Origin: G963662605 sp963667005
GTDB taxonomy: Bacteria; Bacteroidota; Ignavibacteria; Ignavibacteriales; Ignavibacteriaceae
Length of the DNA stretch: 64,000 nt
Reading direction: 5' to 3'
Assembly: GCA_963667005.1 (NCBI GenBank)
Contig: OY762937.1
Location: 2,356,001 to 2,420,000, forward strand
The translations under genes were made by a program, and so were the position numbers. The notes beneath the pieces are model-generated. The model was not told the origin of the DNA. It did not search any database and was given only the letters and a program-made list of their open reading frames with translations. Shown in pieces: positions 62,201 through 64,000 of this stretch; position 1 is the stretch's first letter, and each line of letters starts with the position of its first letter.

Positions 62201-64000
62201 GATTTTACAAATCTGAAACTCTGGTACAGTGCAACAAATTCATTCGGCTCCGCTTCAGCGATCAAAACGATCAGCAGCCCTTCCAATACCTCGCCGCAAT
62301 CGTTTTCAAGCCTTTCACAGGCGATCAATGCTGGTAATACCGGTTACTTCTGGGTTACCGGTGATGTTGCCGGCGGTGCGGTTGTTGGACATACATTTGA
62401 AGTAACACCGGCACTCGCGCAGAGTAATTTTACATTTGCTTCAACAGTTACATTCAGCACCGGCACTATAACCGCAGGCGGTACAAAGACGATTACTGCC
62501 GGTACCTCTGCTGTTGCATTGAATACAATTTCGACAGTAGTTGCCGGCAACCTGGCAACAAACTCGACAAGCAATATCATTTATAATTTCAGTCTTGCAG
62601 TAACAAATGTTGCGGCAACTCTGAGTGGCGTTACAATTACCACTTCGGGTAATTACACCGCTTCCGATCTGACAAATCTGAAACTTTGGTATAACTCCAG
62701 CAATGCTTTCGGAGGTGCTTCAACTATTAGCACTATAACACCAGCCGGAGCAACATCCGAATCGTTTGCTTCTCTTACTCAATCCATCGGAATAGGTGCA
62801 ACCGGGTATTTCTGGATTACTGCTGATGTTGATGCTGCAGCTACGGCTGGACACACTATTGCGGTTTCGGCGATGTCTGGCAGCAGTGTTTCGTTCAGCG
62901 GCAGTGCTACGGTTACACCAGGTACGGTTAATGCAGGAGGGACACAAACAGTTGTGGCTTCATCAAATGCAACGGATTACTTCCGGAGTGCGGCGACGGG
63001 TAATTGGGGTTCAAATTCAACCTGGGAAAGTTCACCGACGGGAGCTGATGGTTCCTGGATTGCAGCGACAACTGCACCGACTGATGCTTCTGCATCTATT
63101 CTTATTAAAAGCCCTCATGTAGTTACTGTAGCGGCTTCTGTTCAAGCTGACGATATGACCATTGAAAGTGGCGCTCAGGTAACAATATCTCCAAGCCAGA
63201 TTCTCACCATTGCAAATGGTACAGCTGCTACCGATTTAACCGTGAACGGTACATTAAAAAATTCCGGTACGTTGACAATGACGGGAACAGGTGCTGTTAA
63301 TGGAACGTATGAACACAATATTGATAATGCTGTAGTACCGACTTTAACATGGAATACCGGTTCGACTTTATATATTACGGGTTTGGTAACCCCTACTAGC
63401 GGTGCCTCAACAAATCTTTCAGGTTTTTCAAGCGTCTATAATTTAACTTACAACTGTACTAACCAGATATCCAACAGTAGTGGCTATTTTACCATCGGTG
63501 GAAGCGCAAATGTAGCAATAGCCGGAAATCTTGTTATTCAGAGTACAGGTGCCGGACAAACATTATTAGCTGCGGGAGGAACAACATCAATACCTGTTTC
63601 AGGGAACTACTCTCAAACAGGCGGATTGGTATACATGAGCCGCAACGCTTCGGGCGCTCGCGGTTTGGTTGTTGCCGGTGATTTCAACATTTCAGGAGGA
63701 ACATTTGACATCTCCGCAGTTGGAGGATCCAATGTTTATACTTTATCAATCGGTGGAAACATGGCTGTGAGTGGAACCGGAGTTTTTCAGGCTACCTCAG
63801 CTACAGGAACAAACTTCCTCAATTTTAACGGAACTTCAGCTCAGGGCATCTCGAATAGTGCAACATTTACTTATGCAAATATTACTTTACAGATCAATAA
63901 AGCCAGCGGTAATTTGTTGCTTGGTAATTCATTCACGTTCTCGAAGCTCAATTTGTTATCAGGCAATTTGGATCAAAACGGAAATGTATTAACATTAGCA
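59210..64000 (+). CDS. Giant exported repeat protein, N-terminal 1597 codons (runs off the right edge)
   Basis: An ATG at 59210 with GGAG six bases upstream opens a frame without stops to base 64000. Order of parts: signal peptide (LLFISIAILFLSEYGLGQ); a carbohydrate-binding-like region to about residue 205; a fibronectin-III-like domain (PGTASTTVVSGSSLTVSWGAASGG, 59830-60180); six tandem domains of about 150-157 residues from 60190 to about 62950, each with LKLWYNSxNSFG and TGYFWxTADV; then a G8-like region (GNWGSNSTWESSP) and beta-helix repeats. The tandem domains recall the BNR-associated N-terminal domain of Bacteroides sialidases. Its end, presumably a T9SS signal, lies outside the window. 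Surface adhesin or cell-wall-associated role is inferred. Confidence 0.9.
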   Translation, partial: MRKLSTLLFISIAILFLSEYGLGQTSKQLIGSFPFMDGGFEAQTTGAATAASSISSGATLQYWSVQTAGTATIQTSVARTGTLSINFYTTSTAKRLQSPTTTSPSISTATSYVVQCYYRTAGATGTAASMQHGISNAGTGSPVYAPSATPYTTLAATNGGWTKWTQIITTSGTASNSAVGIVRCNTPTMGVAIDIDDFCMYPGSTPDVTAPNVPGTASTTVVSGSSLTVSWGAASGGVDGGGYMVVRKAGSAISSTPNANGIYAVGNIVATGDSVVYVGTNTSFTDVALVSGTTYYYAVYTVDKAFNYSSTAATTSGTPTSGTPSVSLGAISAVSAGNIAQATNSNILTNFSLAVTTAAATLNSVSFRNSGTYTGSDLTNLKLWYNSTNSFGSASAIKTLTSLSNTSPQSFSGLTQAISSGSTGYFWITADIPGGATIGHTITAADIATTDLTFSATVSSSGSVSASGTQTVSAGTSGVTLNGISTVGASNIYQSSTNNIIYNFQLAVATVATTLTQVVIPTSGTYASGDLSNLKLWYNSSNAGPGSGATAISTISSPSNGSSQTFSSLSQAIGIGATGYFWVTADVAASPTNGNTITVTPALAFSNLTFGNTTSNTTGTINAGGTQTINAYPTIALSAISAVSAGNIAQASNSNILTNFQLAVTVSNATLNSVSFRNSGTYTGSDLTNLKLWYNSSNSFGGASVIKTLTSLSNTSPQSFSSLNQAINSGNTGYFWITADVPGGAVIGHTITAADIATTDLTFSSTVNSSGSVSASGAQTVSAGTSGITLNGISTIGAANIYAAATNNIIYNFQLAVATVATTLTQVVIPTTGSYVAGDMTNLKLWYNSSNSFGSASTISTISAAGTTGGVGTETFTSLSQAIGIGATGYFWVTADVVASPTNGATIAVSPALGFSGLTFGNSISSTVGTINAGGTQTINAEPAITLADNSGGQEGAGNISQATTNNILYNFTLAVTTANATLSAVTIPNSGTYASGDFTNLKLWYSATNSFGSASAIKTISSPSNTSPQSFSSLSQAINAGNTGYFWVTGDVAGGAVVGHTFEVTPALAQSNFTFASTVTFSTGTITAGGTKTITAGTSAVALNTISTVVAGNLATNSTSNIIYNFSLAVTNVAATLSGVTITTSGNYTASDLTNLKLWYNSSNAFGGASTISTITPAGATSESFASLTQSIGIGATGYFWITADVDAAATAGHTIAVSAMSGSSVSFSGSATVTPGTVNAGGTQTVVASSNATDYFRSAATGNWGSNSTWESSPTGADGSWIAATTAPTDASASILIKSPHVVTVAASVQADDMTIESGAQVTISPSQILTIANGTAATDLTVNGTLKNSGTLTMTGTGAVNGTYEHNIDNAVVPTLTWNTGSTLYITGLVTPTSGASTNLSGFSSVYNLTYNCTNQISNSSGYFTIGGSANVAIAGNLVIQSTGAGQTLLAAGGTTSIPVSGNYSQTGGLVYMSRNASGARGLVVAGDFNISGGTFDISAVGGSNVYTLSIGGNMAVSGTGVFQATSATGTNFLNFNGTSAQGISNSATFTYANITLQINKASGNLLLGNSFTFSKLNLLSGNLDQNGNVLTLA
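60190..62950 (+). repeat. Six tandem ~460-nt coding repeats in A-B-A-B-C-D order
   Basis: Units begin near 60190 (GAISAVSAGNIAQ), 60655 (NGISTVGASNIYQ), 61115 (SAISAVSAGNIAQ), 61575 (NGISTIGAANIYA), 62045 (ADNSGGQEGAGNISQ) and 62520 (NTISTVVAGNLAT). Units 1 and 3 are nearly the same protein, and so are 2 and 4, so an A-B pair was duplicated as a whole. Coordinates of unit ends are approximate. Confidence 0.9.

Noticed and set aside
60229..62580. Several minus-strand frames inside the giant repeat protein
   Set aside because: They are antisense shadows created by its Thr/Ser/Ala-rich codons and recur at each repeat unit.
1..64000. CRISPR array, rRNA genes, insertion-sequence transposase or integrase
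   Set aside because: None was found: no regularly spaced 24-40 nt direct repeats with spacers, no rRNA motifs, and no DDE/tyrosine recombinase motif in any credible frame.

Overview
The window looks like chromosome from a member of the Bacteroidota/Chlorobiota superphylum, most likely Ignavibacteria or a close relative. The pointers are a secreted protein with a type IX secretion C-terminal signal (YPNPFNPAT motif near its end), a CBM9/DUF5916 outer-membrane protein, a TonB-dependent receptor, large Bacteroidetes-style FtsX permeases, a GH92 mannosidase, and moderately AT-rich DNA. The taxonomic call is inference from these families, not from a marker gene.

Layout. 1-4458 (minus) is a housekeeping block: der GTPase, CoA-disulfide-reductase-like flavoprotein, upp and a TPR lipoprotein-like gene, tightly packed. 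4459-6714 is an accessory islet: many short inverted repeats around a two-gene DpnI (dpnC) plus DpnD unit, with a 74-nt direct repeat on both sides. 6715-13197 (minus) holds a DUF5916 barrel protein, a TonB receptor and a DEDDh exonuclease/GIY-YIG nuclease fusion, separated by dispersed repeats and a foldback element. 13487-19334 (plus) is one efflux operon: TolC, MacA-like adaptor, ATPase and two MacB permeases. 19383-24779 (minus) carries murA, a Ser/Thr kinase fused to a Ycf48-like propeller, its PP2C phosphatase, and a PspC/LiaF-like envelope-stress pair. 24992-29756 has a small membrane protein, a nucleotide clean-up operon (AhpD-like, SAH/adenosine-type deaminase, RdgB), a small exported protein and lysC.

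29996-37487 is a second export module (permease, ATPase, adaptor) divergent from an NtrC-type regulator and its histidine kinase. Both sides of the divergent gap have sigma-54 -24/-12 like elements around a perfect palindrome, so the module probably regulates itself. 37514-42555 is a sugar locus: GH13 enzyme, TetR regulator and GH92 mannosidase, with matching palindromic TetR operators before GH13 and between tetR and GH92. 42600-43298 is an unrecognised AT-rich gene. 43448-58562 contains a secreted BPL_N/G8/T9SS protein, a DUF6090-like protein, a histidine acid phosphatase, a Cache-domain sensor kinase, PEP carboxylase, tRNA-Asp with a decayed tRNA neighbour, a GH28 pectinase-type enzyme and a TMTC-like membrane protein with TPRs. 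59210-64000 is the first 1597 codons of a giant secreted protein with six tandem ~155-residue domains in an A-B-A-B-C-D order.

The best candidates for something new are the repeat-bounded dpnC-dpnD islet, the self-contained sigma-54 export module, and the giant repeat protein, whose repeats are kept at protein level while their synonymous sites have drifted apart.
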